This document shows, piece by piece, positions 24,341 to 33,734 of a stretch of 64,000 nucleotides of DNA; position 1 is the first letter of the stretch; each line of letters opens with the position of its first letter. The notes below the pieces were generated by a model that was not told the origin of the DNA, ran no database searches, and saw nothing but the letters and a program-made list of their open reading frames with translations. The position numbers were made by a program, and so were the translations under genes. Source of the stretch: Krasilnikoviella flava (GTDB lineage: Bacteria; Actinomycetota; Actinomycetes; Actinomycetales; Cellulomonadaceae); NCBI RefSeq assembly GCF_900167525.1, contig NZ_FUZQ01000001.1, positions 372,001 through 436,000 on the forward strand, given 5' to 3'.

Positions 24341-25774
24341 TCAGTGCGCCAGGACGGGGTCCCGGTCCGCGCCCGACGACGCCGCGGCGTCGGATGCCGA
24401 CGCGGGCCGCAGTGCGGCGGGGAGCAGCGCGGCGTGCGCCTCGAGGAGCTCGTCGGTCATCGACCGGATCTGCTCGAGCGTGCAGTGCGCCGACGTCAGC
24501 GGGTCCAGCGCGACGGCGTGGTGCACGTGCTCGACGTCGCCGGTGAGGACGGCGCGGACGGCGAGCGTCTGGACGTTGACGTTGGTGCGGTTGATCGCCG
24601 CGAGCTGCGGGGGCAGGTCGCCGAAGGACGTCGGCTGCACGCCGTTGGCGTCGACCAGGCAGGCGACCTCGACGCACGCGTCGTCGGGCAGGTTCGTGAT
24701 GACCTGGCCCGCGTTGGGCACGTTGCCGTAGACGACGGCCGGCACGCCCGTGACGACGGCGTTGACGATCGACGCGCCGTACTCGACCGACGGGCTGAGG
24801 TCGGCCTTGAGCCGCTCGAGCTGCTCGTCCACGTCGCCCTGCTCGTCGTGCGAGGAGCAGATCTCGTAGTAGTCCCAGCGCTCCGGGAGGTACTCGAGCG
24901 TCGTGGCGGGGTCCTTGCGGAACCACGGCACGTACTCCGACGCGTGGTGGCTGGACTCCGTCTCGAAGTACCCGAAGTGGTTCATCAGCGTGGTGCGCAC
25001 CTGCTCGTTGCCGCCCTCGTAGGTGCTGGCCGCGAGCGCCGCGTCGGAGTGGTCGCCGTCGTCGGCCAGCAGGTCGGCGGCCGCCCGGCCACGGACGTGA
25101 CGCTCGGCCATGACCTGGCGCAGGCGCGGGTACAGATCCTCGGTGCCGCGGCGGAAGTCGAGGATCCACGCCTGGTGGTTGATGCCCGCGCACCGGTAGG
25201 ACACCTCGTCGTAGGGGACCCCGAGGGTGCGGGCGAGCATGCGCGTGGTGCCCTGCACGCTGTGGCACAGGCCGACGGTGCGCAGGCCGAGCGCGTTGAG
25301 GTAGGCGGTGGCCATCGCCATGGGGTTGGCGTAGTTGATGAACTGCGCGTCCGGGCAGACCTCGAGCGCGTCGGCGGCGATGTCCTGGTAGGCCCGCACG
25401 GAGCGCAGGAAGCGGAAGACGCCGCCGGGGCCGACGGTGTCGCCCACCGTCTGGTCGACGCCGTAGCGGCGCGGGATCTCGACGTCGTGCCGGTAGGACT
25501 CCACGCCGCCCACCTGGAAGGTGATGATGACGAAGTCCGCGTCGGCGAGGGCCGCGCGGCGGTCGGTGGTCTGCTCGACGACGGTCGGCAGGCCGTGGTG
25601 GTCGACGAGCTCGCGGGCGGCGGTCGCCACCCGGTCGAGCCGGCCGGCGTCGAGGTCCATGAGGCTGAGCGTGGCGCCGCGCAGGGCGGGGAAGCTGAGC
25701 AGGTCGCCGATGAGGCGGAACGGGAAGACGAAGCCGCCGGCACCGATGATGGTGATCTTCGGGGAATGAGCCAT
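24341..25774 (-). CDS. Glycoside hydrolase family 4, alpha-galactosidase/alpha-glucosidase-like
   Basis: NAD- and divalent-metal-dependent glycosidase acting by redox-assisted elimination. 477 aa. N-terminal dinucleotide fold IIGAGGFVFPFRLIGDLL, substrate/metal residues NYANPMAM (Asn150), GLCHSVQG (Cys170, His171) and CAGINHQAW (His200). The CHS pattern resembles the MelA branch more than the 6-phospho-glycosidases, which suits an ABC (non-PTS) importer. TAGCGT lies 6 nt before the ATG, pointing to a leaderless transcript. First gene of the sugar operon. Confidence 0.9.
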   Translation of the reverse strand: MAHSPKITIIGAGGFVFPFRLIGDLLSFPALRGATLSLMDLDAGRLDRVATAARELVDHHGLPTVVEQTTDRRAALADADFVIITFQVGGVESYRHDVEIPRRYGVDQTVGDTVGPGGVFRFLRSVRAYQDIAADALEVCPDAQFINYANPMAMATAYLNALGLRTVGLCHSVQGTTRMLARTLGVPYDEVSYRCAGINHQAWILDFRRGTEDLYPRLRQVMAERHVRGRAAADLLADDGDHSDAALAASTYEGGNEQVRTTLMNHFGYFETESSHHASEYVPWFRKDPATTLEYLPERWDYYEICSSHDEQGDVDEQLERLKADLSPSVEYGASIVNAVVTGVPAVVYGNVPNAGQVITNLPDDACVEVACLVDANGVQPTSFGDLPPQLAAINRTNVNVQTLAVRAVLTGDVEHVHHAVALDPLTSAHCTLEQIRSMTDELLEAHAALLPAALRPASASDAAASSGADRDPVLAH

Positions 25775-25780
25775 GCAGCG

Positions 25781-25786
25781 ACGCTA
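25781..25786 (-). promoter_or_regulatory. Putative leaderless -10 box for the GH4 sugar operon
   Basis: Minus-strand TAGCGT ends 6 nt before the ATG at 25774, and no Shine-Dalgarno sequence lies between. A weak inverted repeat AGGAT/ATCCT lies just upstream of it. Confidence 0.5.
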
Positions 25787-25863
25787 GGCCCGAGGATGGC
25801 GGTTGATCCTCCGGTTCGGTCGCCCCGATTTCCGGGATCCTTCGATGCGGTCGCGCCGCCGTC

Positions 25864-27579
25864 CTAGTCGCCGACGAGGTCGTAGGTCTGGTGGGCCAGG
25901 TCCCGGATGGGGCGGCGGTTGCTCACCACGACGAGGACGCGGTCGCGGGCGGTGGCGAGCAGGTTCTCCAGCAGGCGCCGTTCGGTGTCGACGTCGAGGG
26001 AGGCCGACAGGTCGTCCACGAGCATGACGTCCGCGGGGTGCGCCAGCATCCGGGCGGCGGCGAGCCGGTGCAGCTGCCCGCCGGAGAGCCGGTGCCCCTG
26101 GGGCCCGATCTCGGCCTGGGTGCCGTGGGGGATGCGGTCGACGTCGTGGTCCAGCGTGCTCGCCGCGAGCACGTCCGCGAGCAGCGACGGCGGGCTCCCG
26201 AGGAGCACGTTGGTCGCGAGCGTGTCGCTGAAGACGTGCGGCGCCTGCGGCGTGAGCGACATGAGGGGCGGGGCCATCGCCACGCCCGGCGGCAGCACCC
26301 GGCCCCGCACCGCCACGCTGCCCGCGGAGCGGGGCAGGGTGCCCTGGATGGCCCGCAGCAGGGTGGTCTTGCCGACGCCGACCGGGCCGGCGACGACCAC
26401 CAGCTCGCCCGGACGCGCGGTGAGGTCGAAGTCCCGGACCCCCGGCCGCCCGCCGGGGTGCTCGTACCGGAGCCCGGAGACCTCGAGGACGGGCGCCCCG
26501 TCCTCGAGGCCACCGCGCGGCCCGGCGTCGCGGTCGGCGACCACCATGGGCGCGGGAGGGTCGGGAGTCGGCGCGGTGAGGTCGCGCAGCCGCCGGCCGG
26601 GGAGGATCTCCCTCAGGCGCTCGCCGGTCACGCTGAAGCGCTGGAACCGGCTGACGAACTGGCCCACGGCGTTGACGAGGGTGCCGAACGTGCCCAGCGC
26701 GTAGATGAAGTACGCGAAGTCGCCGACGCTGAAGCTGCCGTCGCGGATCCCCGCGGCCGAGGTCCACATCACCAGGGCGGTGCCGAGGAGCACCACGATG
26801 CTCTGGCTCGACGCCAGGATGCCGCCGAACACCCCGTTCAGCACCGCCGCGTGGCGGCGGCGGTCGTTGATGTGCCGCACGCGGTCCACGACGTGGCGGC
26901 CGGCGTCGTTGACCTTGATCGCCTCGATCCCCGCGAAGCAGTCGCGCAGGAAGGCGGACACGTCGCCGGCGGTCTGCCGGGTGTGGTGCTGCAGCTCCTT
27001 GATCCGCCGGCTGGCGGCGAAGGCGATGACCGCGATCAGCAGCGTGGGCAGCACCGCGAGGAGCGTGGTCCGCAGGCTGATCGAGAACAGCACCCCGAAC
27101 GTGACGGCACTCGTCACGACCGAGGAGGAGACCAGCTGGATCCCCCGCTTGCCCAGCACCTCGGCGACCTCGACGGTGTCGTCCCGGTAGCGGGACAGGA
27201 TGTCGCCCGTCGGCACCGGGGGCGGCAACGCGCCCGGGCGGCGCAGCAGGCGCTCGGTGAGCCGGACGCGGACGTCGTGGTAGATGCGGTAGCGGAACAC
27301 GGTGTCGACCGCCATCCAGCCCGCGGCGCCGACCGCCTCGGCGGCCTTGAAGCCGAGGTAGGCCAGCAGCGGCGCCACGGGCAGGGCCCAGCCGGCGGCC
27401 TGGTCCGGCAGCTCGTCCAGGAAGGCGCGCAGCGCCAGGCCGGGCACCACGGCACAGAGGAAGAAGGCGATCCCCGTCACCACGTCGGCGACGAACAGGG
27501 GCAGGTGGGGCCGGACCATCCCGGCCAGCAGCCCGACCCGGCCGACGTCCTGCCGCTCGAGACCTCGGCGCGTCCTCAT
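25864..27579 (-). CDS. ABC exporter half-transporter with degenerate catalytic residues
   Basis: 571 aa: six-helix membrane domain (residues about 20-320) and nucleotide-binding domain (about 363-571). Walker A GPVGVGKTT (398-406) and signature LSGGQ (498-502) are intact, but the catalytic Glu after Walker B is Asp (LVDD, Asp523) and the H-loop His is replaced by Asn554. This is the typical degenerate half of a heterodimeric ABC exporter. It overlaps the partner gene by ATGA. The substrate (drug, lipid or peptide) cannot be inferred. Confidence 0.9.
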   Translation of the reverse strand: MRTRRGLERQDVGRVGLLAGMVRPHLPLFVADVVTGIAFFLCAVVPGLALRAFLDELPDQAAGWALPVAPLLAYLGFKAAEAVGAAGWMAVDTVFRYRIYHDVRVRLTERLLRRPGALPPPVPTGDILSRYRDDTVEVAEVLGKRGIQLVSSSVVTSAVTFGVLFSISLRTTLLAVLPTLLIAVIAFAASRRIKELQHHTRQTAGDVSAFLRDCFAGIEAIKVNDAGRHVVDRVRHINDRRRHAAVLNGVFGGILASSQSIVVLLGTALVMWTSAAGIRDGSFSVGDFAYFIYALGTFGTLVNAVGQFVSRFQRFSVTGERLREILPGRRLRDLTAPTPDPPAPMVVADRDAGPRGGLEDGAPVLEVSGLRYEHPGGRPGVRDFDLTARPGELVVVAGPVGVGKTTLLRAIQGTLPRSAGSVAVRGRVLPPGVAMAPPLMSLTPQAPHVFSDTLATNVLLGSPPSLLADVLAASTLDHDVDRIPHGTQAEIGPQGHRLSGGQLHRLAAARMLAHPADVMLVDDLSASLDVDTERRLLENLLATARDRVLVVVSNRRPIRDLAHQTYDLVGD

Positions 27580-29342
27580 GATCCCCCCTGCTGCAGCATG
27601 GTCGCGAAGCGCGACCCCGGGTCGACGGAGAGCTGGTCGCGCGGGCCGAGCTCGACGATCCGCCCCTCGTCGACGACGGCGACGAGGTCCACGGAGTCCA
27701 GCGTCGCGAGGCGGTGCGCGATGACCACGGCCGTCCGTCCGGCGAGGGCCGGGCGCAGCGCCGCGTCGAGGCGTCGCTCGGTCTCGGGGTCCAGTCGCGC
27801 CGACGCCTCGTCGAGGATGACGAGCGCGGGGTCGCGGATCAGGACCCGCGTCAGGGCGAGCAGCTGAGCCTCCCCCGCCGACATCACGTGCTCGCTCACC
27901 CGGGTGTCCAGCCCGTGCGGCAGCCGCCCGACCCACTCGGTCAGCCCGAGCGCCTCCAGGGCCGCGCCCAGCTGCTCGTCGCTCACGTCCGGGTCCATCA
28001 GGGTGACGTTGTCGCGCACGGAGGCGTCGAGCAGGAAGACGTCCTGGGTGACCACGGCGACCGCGGCCCGCAGGTCGGTGACGCTCACGTCGGCGGTGTC
28101 CACCCCGCCGATGCGGACGGCCCCGGCGTCCGGGCGGACCAGGCCCGAGAGCAGCTTGGCGACCGTCGACTTCCCGGCGCCCGTCCGGCCGACGACCCCG
28201 AGCGTCTGCCCGGCGGGGAGCTCGAGGTCCAGGTCGGTGACGACCGGGTGCTCCCGGGCGTAGCCGAAGGTCACGCCGTCCAGGGTCACGTCGTGCGGGC
28301 CGTCCGGGAGCACGGCCGTGCCGCCGCGCGGCTCCACGGGCAGGTCGAGGATCTCGCGGGTCCGGCTGAGGCCCGCCATCGCGCGCTGGTAGTCCTGGAG
28401 CTGGTGCGAGAGGCGGATCAGGGGCTCCTGGAGCTGCTGGGTGAACGCGAAGACCAGGTAGACCGTGCCGATCGTCAGCGCCCCCTGGCCGAACCGCAAC
28501 CCCGCCAGGCCCAGGGCGAGCGCCGTCACGAGCGCCGTGAAGAGCGAGGCGGACGCCCAGACCAGGCTGCTGCCCACCAGCGCCGCACGGAGGTCGGTGC
28601 GCAGGACCCCTCGGTGCCGGTCGGTCAACCCCTCCATGGCGTGGCCGACCGCCCCGAGGGCCTGCAGGTCCTCGGTGCCGCGCAGCCGCTCCTCGACGTA
28701 TCCCATGAACCGCGCCACGGCGCCGCGGCTGCCGCGGTAGGCGTCGCGGCCCCAGCCGGCGACCCAGCGGATCCCGACCAGCCCGACGAGCAGGCAGACG
28801 AGGAACAGCAGGCCGATGCGCCAGTCGACGGAGAACAGCGCGGTGATGACGCCGACCACGATCAGCAGCTCGCCGACGATGGTGATGACGAAGCGGGAGA
28901 ACAGGTTGCTCAGCAGGCTGATGTCGCCGTCCACGCGCTCGACCCACTCCCCGGGGGTCGCGGTGTGGTGGTGCTCCAGCGGGAGGTCCATCGCGTGCTG
29001 CAGCACGTCCTCGCGGAGCCTGTTCGTCGAGCGCCAGGCCACCGACTCGGCGAGGCCCGCCTCCACGGCCGACAGCGCGTACCGCGCCAGCCCGAGGACA
29101 CCGAACAGGAGCACCAGGCGGGTCGAACCGGCGACGTCCAGCGTGCCCGTGACGACGCCGTCGATGAACTCCCGGACCACGAAGGGGCTGGCGAGCGTCG
29201 CGCCGGTCGCGCCGAGCATCACCGCGCCGAGGAGCCCCAGCCGCCTCGACTCGCGCCGGAAGTACGGCCAGAGAAAGCGCCAGTCGCCGCGCCTCGCCGT
29301 CGCCGTCGTCGTCGTCGTCCGGGCGTTCTCACCAGTGAGCAC
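27576..29342 (-). CDS. ABC exporter half-transporter with intact ATPase site
   Basis: 588 aa: membrane domain about 30-320, ATPase domain about 350-588. Walker A GRTGAGKST (385-393), Q-loop VTQD, Walker B LVILDE with catalytic Glu512 and His543 are canonical. The signature is degenerate (MSAGE at 487-491). Together with the downstream protein this gives one consensus and one degenerate ATP site. GTG start with TACCGT 7 nt upstream, so a leaderless transcript is likely. Divergent from an AraC gene. Confidence 0.9.
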   Translation of the reverse strand: MLTGENARTTTTTATARRGDWRFLWPYFRRESRRLGLLGAVMLGATGATLASPFVVREFIDGVVTGTLDVAGSTRLVLLFGVLGLARYALSAVEAGLAESVAWRSTNRLREDVLQHAMDLPLEHHHTATPGEWVERVDGDISLLSNLFSRFVITIVGELLIVVGVITALFSVDWRIGLLFLVCLLVGLVGIRWVAGWGRDAYRGSRGAVARFMGYVEERLRGTEDLQALGAVGHAMEGLTDRHRGVLRTDLRAALVGSSLVWASASLFTALVTALALGLAGLRFGQGALTIGTVYLVFAFTQQLQEPLIRLSHQLQDYQRAMAGLSRTREILDLPVEPRGGTAVLPDGPHDVTLDGVTFGYAREHPVVTDLDLELPAGQTLGVVGRTGAGKSTVAKLLSGLVRPDAGAVRIGGVDTADVSVTDLRAAVAVVTQDVFLLDASVRDNVTLMDPDVSDEQLGAALEALGLTEWVGRLPHGLDTRVSEHVMSAGEAQLLALTRVLIRDPALVILDEASARLDPETERRLDAALRPALAGRTAVVIAHRLATLDSVDLVAVVDEGRIVELGPRDQLSVDPGSRFATMLQQGGS

Positions 29343-29349
29343 GCCCCGG

Positions 29350-29355
29350 ACGGTA
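29350..29355 (-). promoter_or_regulatory. Putative leaderless -10 box for the ABC exporter operon
   Basis: Minus-strand TACCGT ends 7 nt before the GTG at 29342. Confidence 0.45.
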
Positions 29356-29419
29356 GCCGAACCACCCCCACCAGTACAACGTGGAATCGACCCTCACGGC
29401 CCGGCGCCGGCACACGCCC

Positions 29420-29425
29420 TAGGCT
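29420..29425 (+). promoter_or_regulatory. Putative leaderless -10 box for the AraC gene
   Basis: TAGGCT ends 6 nt before the GTG at 29432, without a ribosome binding site between. Confidence 0.45.
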
Positions 29426-29431
29426 CGCCTC

Positions 29432-30289
29432 GTGACACTCCGCGTCGACGACGTCCGCCGGGAGGAGGCCGCCCTGTGGGTGCGGCACGGTGCTCCGCCC
29501 GTGATGGAACACCCGCACCGGCACGACGACCTCGAGCTCAACCTCGTGCACTCGGGCCGCCTGGAGTACCTCTTCGGCGGGTCGACGCTGCGGGTCGACG
29601 CCGGCCAGGTCGCACTCTTCTGGGGCGGCACGCCGCACCAGCTCGTCGACCCGGACGCCGTCCCGTCGGACGTCTCCTGGGTGCACATCCCGCTCACGGA
29701 GGTGCTGAGCTGGGCCCTGCCCGCCGAGCAGATCGCGGTGCTGCTCCGGGCGCGCCCGGTGGTGGTGCCCGCCGCCGCGCTCGCCCGCGACGTCGACGCG
29801 CTGTTCGCGACGTGGCACCGCGACCTCCTCGCGGGCGGCGACAGCACCGTCGTGATGCTGGAGGCGCAGGCCTTCGTGCGGCGCACCCTCACGACGGCGG
29901 AGGCACCGGGGGCGCCCGGCGGGGCGCCGGACGCCGCCGACGCCGCGGGTGCGCCGGGCCCGTCGGGCGCGGCCGCCCGCGCCACGGCCATGGCGCAGTT
30001 CGTCGCGGAGCACTACCGGTCGCCGATCTCGCCGGCAGACGTCGCGCAGGCCGTCCACCTGAGCCCGAGCCACGCGATGACGCTGTTCAAGCGGGTGGTG
30101 GGCACCACCCTCGGCACGTACATCGCCCGGTGCCGTGTGGCGGAGGCGCAGCGACTGCTCATCACCACGGACGCGACCACCGTGGAGGTCGGGCACGCGG
30201 CGGGGTTCACGTCGCAGAGCAGCTTCTACGACACGTTCCGCCAGATCTGCGGGTGCGCGCCCGGGGACTACCGACGCGCGCTGCGCTGA
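29432..30289 (+). CDS. AraC-family regulator with cupin sensor domain
   Basis: 285 aa. N-terminal cupin-like sensor (residues about 25-140; MEHPHRHDDLELNLVHSG carries the usual histidines). A low-complexity Ala/Gly/Pro linker (about 152-182) leads to a C-terminal AraC DNA-binding domain (about 190-285) with HAAGFTSQSSFYDTFRQICG. The layout resembles regulators of sugar operons (MelR/MsmR type), so the GH4/ABC cluster 3.7 kb away is a candidate target, as is the divergent exporter. Both are inference. Confidence 0.87.
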   Translation: MTLRVDDVRREEAALWVRHGAPPVMEHPHRHDDLELNLVHSGRLEYLFGGSTLRVDAGQVALFWGGTPHQLVDPDAVPSDVSWVHIPLTEVLSWALPAEQIAVLLRARPVVVPAAALARDVDALFATWHRDLLAGGDSTVVMLEAQAFVRRTLTTAEAPGAPGGAPDAADAAGAPGPSGAAARATAMAQFVAEHYRSPISPADVAQAVHLSPSHAMTLFKRVVGTTLGTYIARCRVAEAQRLLITTDATTVEVGHAAGFTSQSSFYDTFRQICGCAPGDYRRALR

Positions 30290-30379
30290 TCGGGGGCCGG
30301 ACGACGCCGCACGAGCTGGGCGAGCGCGGTGGGCACGCCGGTCAGGCGGGTCCCGGGCCGCGGTCGCCGGACACCGGCG

Positions 30380-31603
30380 TCACGCGACCTCGAACCCGGC
30401 GGCGCGCAGCTTCTCCACGACGGCCTCGCAGTGGTCGTGGCCCTTGGTCTCGAGCTGCAGGTTCACGAGCACCTGCGACACGCTGAGGGAGGTGTCGGTG
30501 CGGGTGTGCTCCACCTGCGCGATGCTCGCGCCGGCCCGCGCGACCACCTCGAGCAGCTCGGCGAGGGAGCCGGGCTTGTCGTCGATGCACACGCGCAGCT
30601 GCAGGTACCGGCCGGCGGCGACGAGACCGTGCTGCACGACGCGCAGCAGCAGCAGCGGGTCGATGTTGCCGCCGGTGAGGACGGGGACGATGGTGCCCGG
30701 CAGCGAGCCCGGCTCGGCGGCGAGCACGGCCGCGACCCCGGCGGCGCCCGAGGGCTCCACGATCTGCTTGCCCCGCTCGGCCACGAGCAGCAGCGCGCGC
30801 GACATCTCCTCCTCGGAGACGGTGCGCACCTCGACGCCGAGGCGCGCCAGCACCTCGAACGGCACGTCACCGGGGGTGCCGATGGCGATGCCGTCCGCCA
30901 TCGTCGCGCCCAGGGCCCGCGGCACGGGGCGCCCCGCGGCGAGCGACTCCGGGTACGCGGCGGCGCTCTCGGCCTGCACGCCGACGACCTTGACGTGCGG
31001 GGCCGCCTCGGCGAGGACGGTCGCGATGCCCGCGACCAGGCCGCCGCCGCCGAGCGGCACGACGACCGTGCCGACGTCGGGCACCTGCTCGAGGATCTCG
31101 AGGGCGACCGTGCCCTGGCCGGTCACGACGTCCAGGTGGTCGAACGGGTGGATGAGGGTGCGGCCGGAGCGGGCGGCCTCCGCCCGGGCGGCGACGAGGG
31201 CCTCGTCCACGCTGTCGCCGACCTGGCGCACCTCGGCCCCGTAGCCGCGGGTGGCGGCGAGCTTGGGCACCGACGCGTCCACGGGCATGTAGACGATGGC
31301 GTGGATGCCGAGCATCTGGGCCGCGAGCGCGACGCCCTGCGCGTGGTTGCCCGCGCTGGCCGCGACGACGCCGCGCGCCTTCTCCTCGTCGGGCATCCGG
31401 CTCAGGCGCGTGTACGCGCCGCGGATCTTGAACGACCCGGCACGCTGCAGGTTCTCGCACTTGAGGACGACGGGCGCGCCCGCGGCCTCGGACATCGCGC
31501 GGAACGCCTGCACCGGGGTGCGGGTGATGACGCCGTCCAGGAGGGCCGCGGCGGTGCGGACGTCCTCGAGGGTGACGCGGTCGATCGGGGGGTGTGCTGC
31601 CAC
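30380..31603 (-). CDS. ilvA: Threonine ammonia-lyase with single C-terminal ACT domain
   Basis: PLP enzyme converting threonine to 2-oxobutyrate and ammonia. 407 aa. PLP lysine Lys59 in RAGSFKIRGA, glycine loop VVPLGGGGLVAG, and SAGNHAQGVA for substrate phosphate-type contacts. Residues about 330-405 are an ACT-like regulatory domain. The short form with one such domain covers both biosynthetic and catabolic enzymes, so the isoleucine role is not certain. GTG start immediately follows the stop of the AI-2E-type gene, with an AGGAGA site 11 nt upstream. Confidence 0.92.
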   Translation of the reverse strand: MAAHPPIDRVTLEDVRTAAALLDGVITRTPVQAFRAMSEAAGAPVVLKCENLQRAGSFKIRGAYTRLSRMPDEEKARGVVAASAGNHAQGVALAAQMLGIHAIVYMPVDASVPKLAATRGYGAEVRQVGDSVDEALVAARAEAARSGRTLIHPFDHLDVVTGQGTVALEILEQVPDVGTVVVPLGGGGLVAGIATVLAEAAPHVKVVGVQAESAAAYPESLAAGRPVPRALGATMADGIAIGTPGDVPFEVLARLGVEVRTVSEEEMSRALLLVAERGKQIVEPSGAAGVAAVLAAEPGSLPGTIVPVLTGGNIDPLLLLRVVQHGLVAAGRYLQLRVCIDDKPGSLAELLEVVARAGASIAQVEHTRTDTSLSVSQVLVNLQLETKGHDHCEAVVEKLRAAGFEVA

Positions 31604-32866
31604 TTACCTGTTCTCTCCTGCCGGGCCCGCGTCGGTGGCGGGCGAGGCAGGGGCGTCGGGCAGGTCGATGGTGCTGCCCGAGGTGCCGCCCGTGGTCGTC
31701 GCGCCCTGCGACGACCCCCGTCCCGACCAGAGCAGGGTACCGGGCAGCTGCGAGCGTTTGCGCAGCAGGGGCAGATGGTCCTCCGTGCCGAGCTCGGGGA
31801 ACTTGTCGTGGCCGTGGAAGTACAGCAGCACCGTGTTGAGCACGGCCGCCAGCGGCACCGCGAACAGCGCGCCGACGATGCCGGCCGCGAGGCTTCCGGC
31901 GGCGACGACGAGCACCACGGCCACGGGGTGCAGCGACACGGCGTGCCCCATGAGGAACGGCTGGAGGATGTGGCTCTCGGCCTGCTGCACCAGCAGCACG
32001 ATGCCCAGCATGATGAGGGCCGCGATCCACCCCTTGGCCACCAGCACGACGGCCGTGGCGATGGCGCCGGTGACGATCGCGCCGATGATCGGCACGAACG
32101 ATCCGATGAAGACCAGGATGCCGATGGGCAGCGCGAGGGCCGGCACGAAGAAGACCGACCCGACGCCGATGCCGACGGCGTCGACGAACGCGACGAGGAT
32201 CTGGGTGCGCACGTAGGCCGACAGGGTGACGAGCCCGCGGCGGCCCGCCTGGTGCACGTTCTCCCGCGCCCGCACGGGCAGCAGGTTGACGAGCCACGTC
32301 CAGATGGTGCGGCCGTCGAGCAGGAAGAAGATCGTGCAGAACAGGGCGATGAGCGCGCCGACGAAGACGTGCCCCACGGTGGTCGCGGCGCCGAGCGCCC
32401 CCGAGACGATCCCCGAGCTCTCGACCAACGAGCTCTGGAGCTGCTGGCCGTACCCGGACAGCTGCTCGGCGTCGAGCTGGAGCGGGCCCTCGGCGAGCCA
32501 GGTCGTGAACTGGCGGAAGCCCTCGACGGCCTGGTCCGCCAGGTCCTGGAAGCCGCTCACGATGGACGTGCCCGCCAGCGTCACCAGGCCGCCCACCAGC
32601 ACGATCAGGCCGACGATCGACACCGCCGTCGCGAGGCCCTTGCTCAGGTGCCACCGCTGGAGGGACCGGCGCACGGGCGCCAGCAGGACCGTCACCAGCA
32701 GCGCGATGGCGACCGGCACGACGATCGTCTTGAGCGACGCGAGCAGCCAGAGGAAGGCCGCGACAGCGGCGGCGATCAGCAGGACGCGCCACGACCAGGA
32801 GGCGGCCGCGCGGACGCTCAGCGGGACGGTGTCCGCGCCGGACGGGGAGGAGTGTTCCGAGCTCAC
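31604..32866 (-). CDS. AI-2E/PerM-family membrane protein
   Basis: 420 aa with about eight hydrophobic helices. Family features: VPVAIALLVTVLLAPV in the first third, and FVGSFVPIIGAIVTG-like FIGSFVPIIGAIVTG plus LILLVQQ-like IVLLVQQAESHILQPFLMG in the second half. Members export small molecules or act in ion homeostasis; the substrate is unknown here. TAGGGT lies 6 nt before the GTG start, so it looks leaderless. The stop abuts the ilvA start with no gap. Confidence 0.88.
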   Translation of the reverse strand: MSSEHSSPSGADTVPLSVRAAASWSWRVLLIAAAVAAFLWLLASLKTIVVPVAIALLVTVLLAPVRRSLQRWHLSKGLATAVSIVGLIVLVGGLVTLAGTSIVSGFQDLADQAVEGFRQFTTWLAEGPLQLDAEQLSGYGQQLQSSLVESSGIVSGALGAATTVGHVFVGALIALFCTIFFLLDGRTIWTWLVNLLPVRARENVHQAGRRGLVTLSAYVRTQILVAFVDAVGIGVGSVFFVPALALPIGILVFIGSFVPIIGAIVTGAIATAVVLVAKGWIAALIMLGIVLLVQQAESHILQPFLMGHAVSLHPVAVVLVVAAGSLAAGIVGALFAVPLAAVLNTVLLYFHGHDKFPELGTEDHLPLLRKRSQLPGTLLWSGRGSSQGATTTGGTSGSTIDLPDAPASPATDAGPAGENR

Positions 32867-32872
32867 GCGGAA

Positions 32873-32878
32873 ACCCTA
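32873..32878 (-). promoter_or_regulatory. Putative leaderless -10 box for the AI-2E-type/ilvA operon
   Basis: Minus-strand TAGGGT ends 6 nt before the GTG at 32866. Confidence 0.5.
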
Positions 32879-32993
32879 GGTGGCCCGGGGCCACGTCGCG
32901 CGGGGGCCACGCCCCGCGCGCCGGGACGGGCCCGGCCGTCGACCAGGATCTTCACGGCGCGTCCACAGGTCGCGCGCCTGCGCCGGCCCGTCG

Positions 32994-33608
32994 TCAGGCG
33001 CCCGGGCGCCGCCGCTGCGGGTACGGGGTCTCGCCGCGCGCCAGCATCGCGACGTACTTCGCCACGTTGCGCTCGCGCGCCTCCGCCGTCTTGAGGGCAC
33101 CGAGGCGGTGCAGGACGGCGTACCGGTTCTGCGACGTGAGGACGTCGAACGTCGCCGTCGCCGCGGGGCTGGCCGCGAGCGCCGCGGCCAGGTCGGCCGG
33201 CACCTCCGCCCGCGCCGGCCCGTGGTAGGCGGCCTCCCAGCGACCGTCCGCCTTCGCCGCGTCGATCTCCGCCTGGCCGCGGGGCCGCATCCGGCCCTCG
33301 CCGGTCAGCCGGGCCACGATCTCCTGGTTGCGCACGGACCAGCGGCTGCGCGGCCGACGCGGGCAGAACCGCTGCAGCATCGTGTCCGCGCCCAGGCTGC
33401 GCATCTGGGCGTCGATCCACCCGCTGCACAGCGCCTCCTCCAGCCCGGTGGCGTGGGTGAGCGTCGTCGGCGCCGGGCGGCCCTTCTTCGCGAGCACCAG
33501 CCACGCGCCGTCCGGGGTGTCGCCCTCGTGCTCGTCGAGCCAGGCGCGCCACGCCGCGGGGTCGGGCAGCAGGAGCTGGTCGGACAGGTCAGGGCGGTCG
33601 TCGGCCAT
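32994..33608 (-). CDS. YdeI/OmpD-associated family protein
   Basis: 204 aa. Matches the YdeI-type fold: [24 protein letters not shown], then [44 protein letters not shown], and a C-terminal [33 protein letters not shown]. Family function is poorly known; some members are linked to bacteriocin protection. The ATG at 33608 has TACGGT 6 nt upstream. Divergent from msrA. Confidence 0.85.
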   Translation of the reverse strand: MADDRPDLSDQLLLPDPAAWRAWLDEHEGDTPDGAWLVLAKKGRPAPTTLTHATGLEEALCSGWIDAQMRSLGADTMLQRFCPRRPRSRWSVRNQEIVARLTGEGRMRPRGQAEIDAAKADGRWEAAYHGPARAEVPADLAAALAASPAATATFDVLTSQNRYAVLHRLGALKTAEARERNVAKYVAMLARGETPYPQRRRPGA

Positions 33609-33614
33609 GACGGG

Positions 33615-33620
33615 ACCGTA
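33615..33620 (-). promoter_or_regulatory. Putative leaderless -10 box for the YdeI-like gene
   Basis: Minus-strand TACGGT ends 6 nt before the ATG at 33608. Confidence 0.45.
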
Positions 33621-33734
33621 GCGCCAACCACGCCCTCGGAGCGCGGGAACATGCGCCCCCACGGTGTCGTTGCGCCTACCGGGACCTCTGCGTCCCGACC
33701 CTGTAGGGCAATGAAGGTCAATGGAGGTACGGCG

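Noticed and set aside
22892-25867. A roughly 990-codon open frame on the plus strand opposite the sugar operon
   Set aside because: High GC keeps antisense frames open. The translation is low-complexity (Val/Gly/Arg/His-rich), and the opposite strand encodes clear ABC and GH4 proteins.
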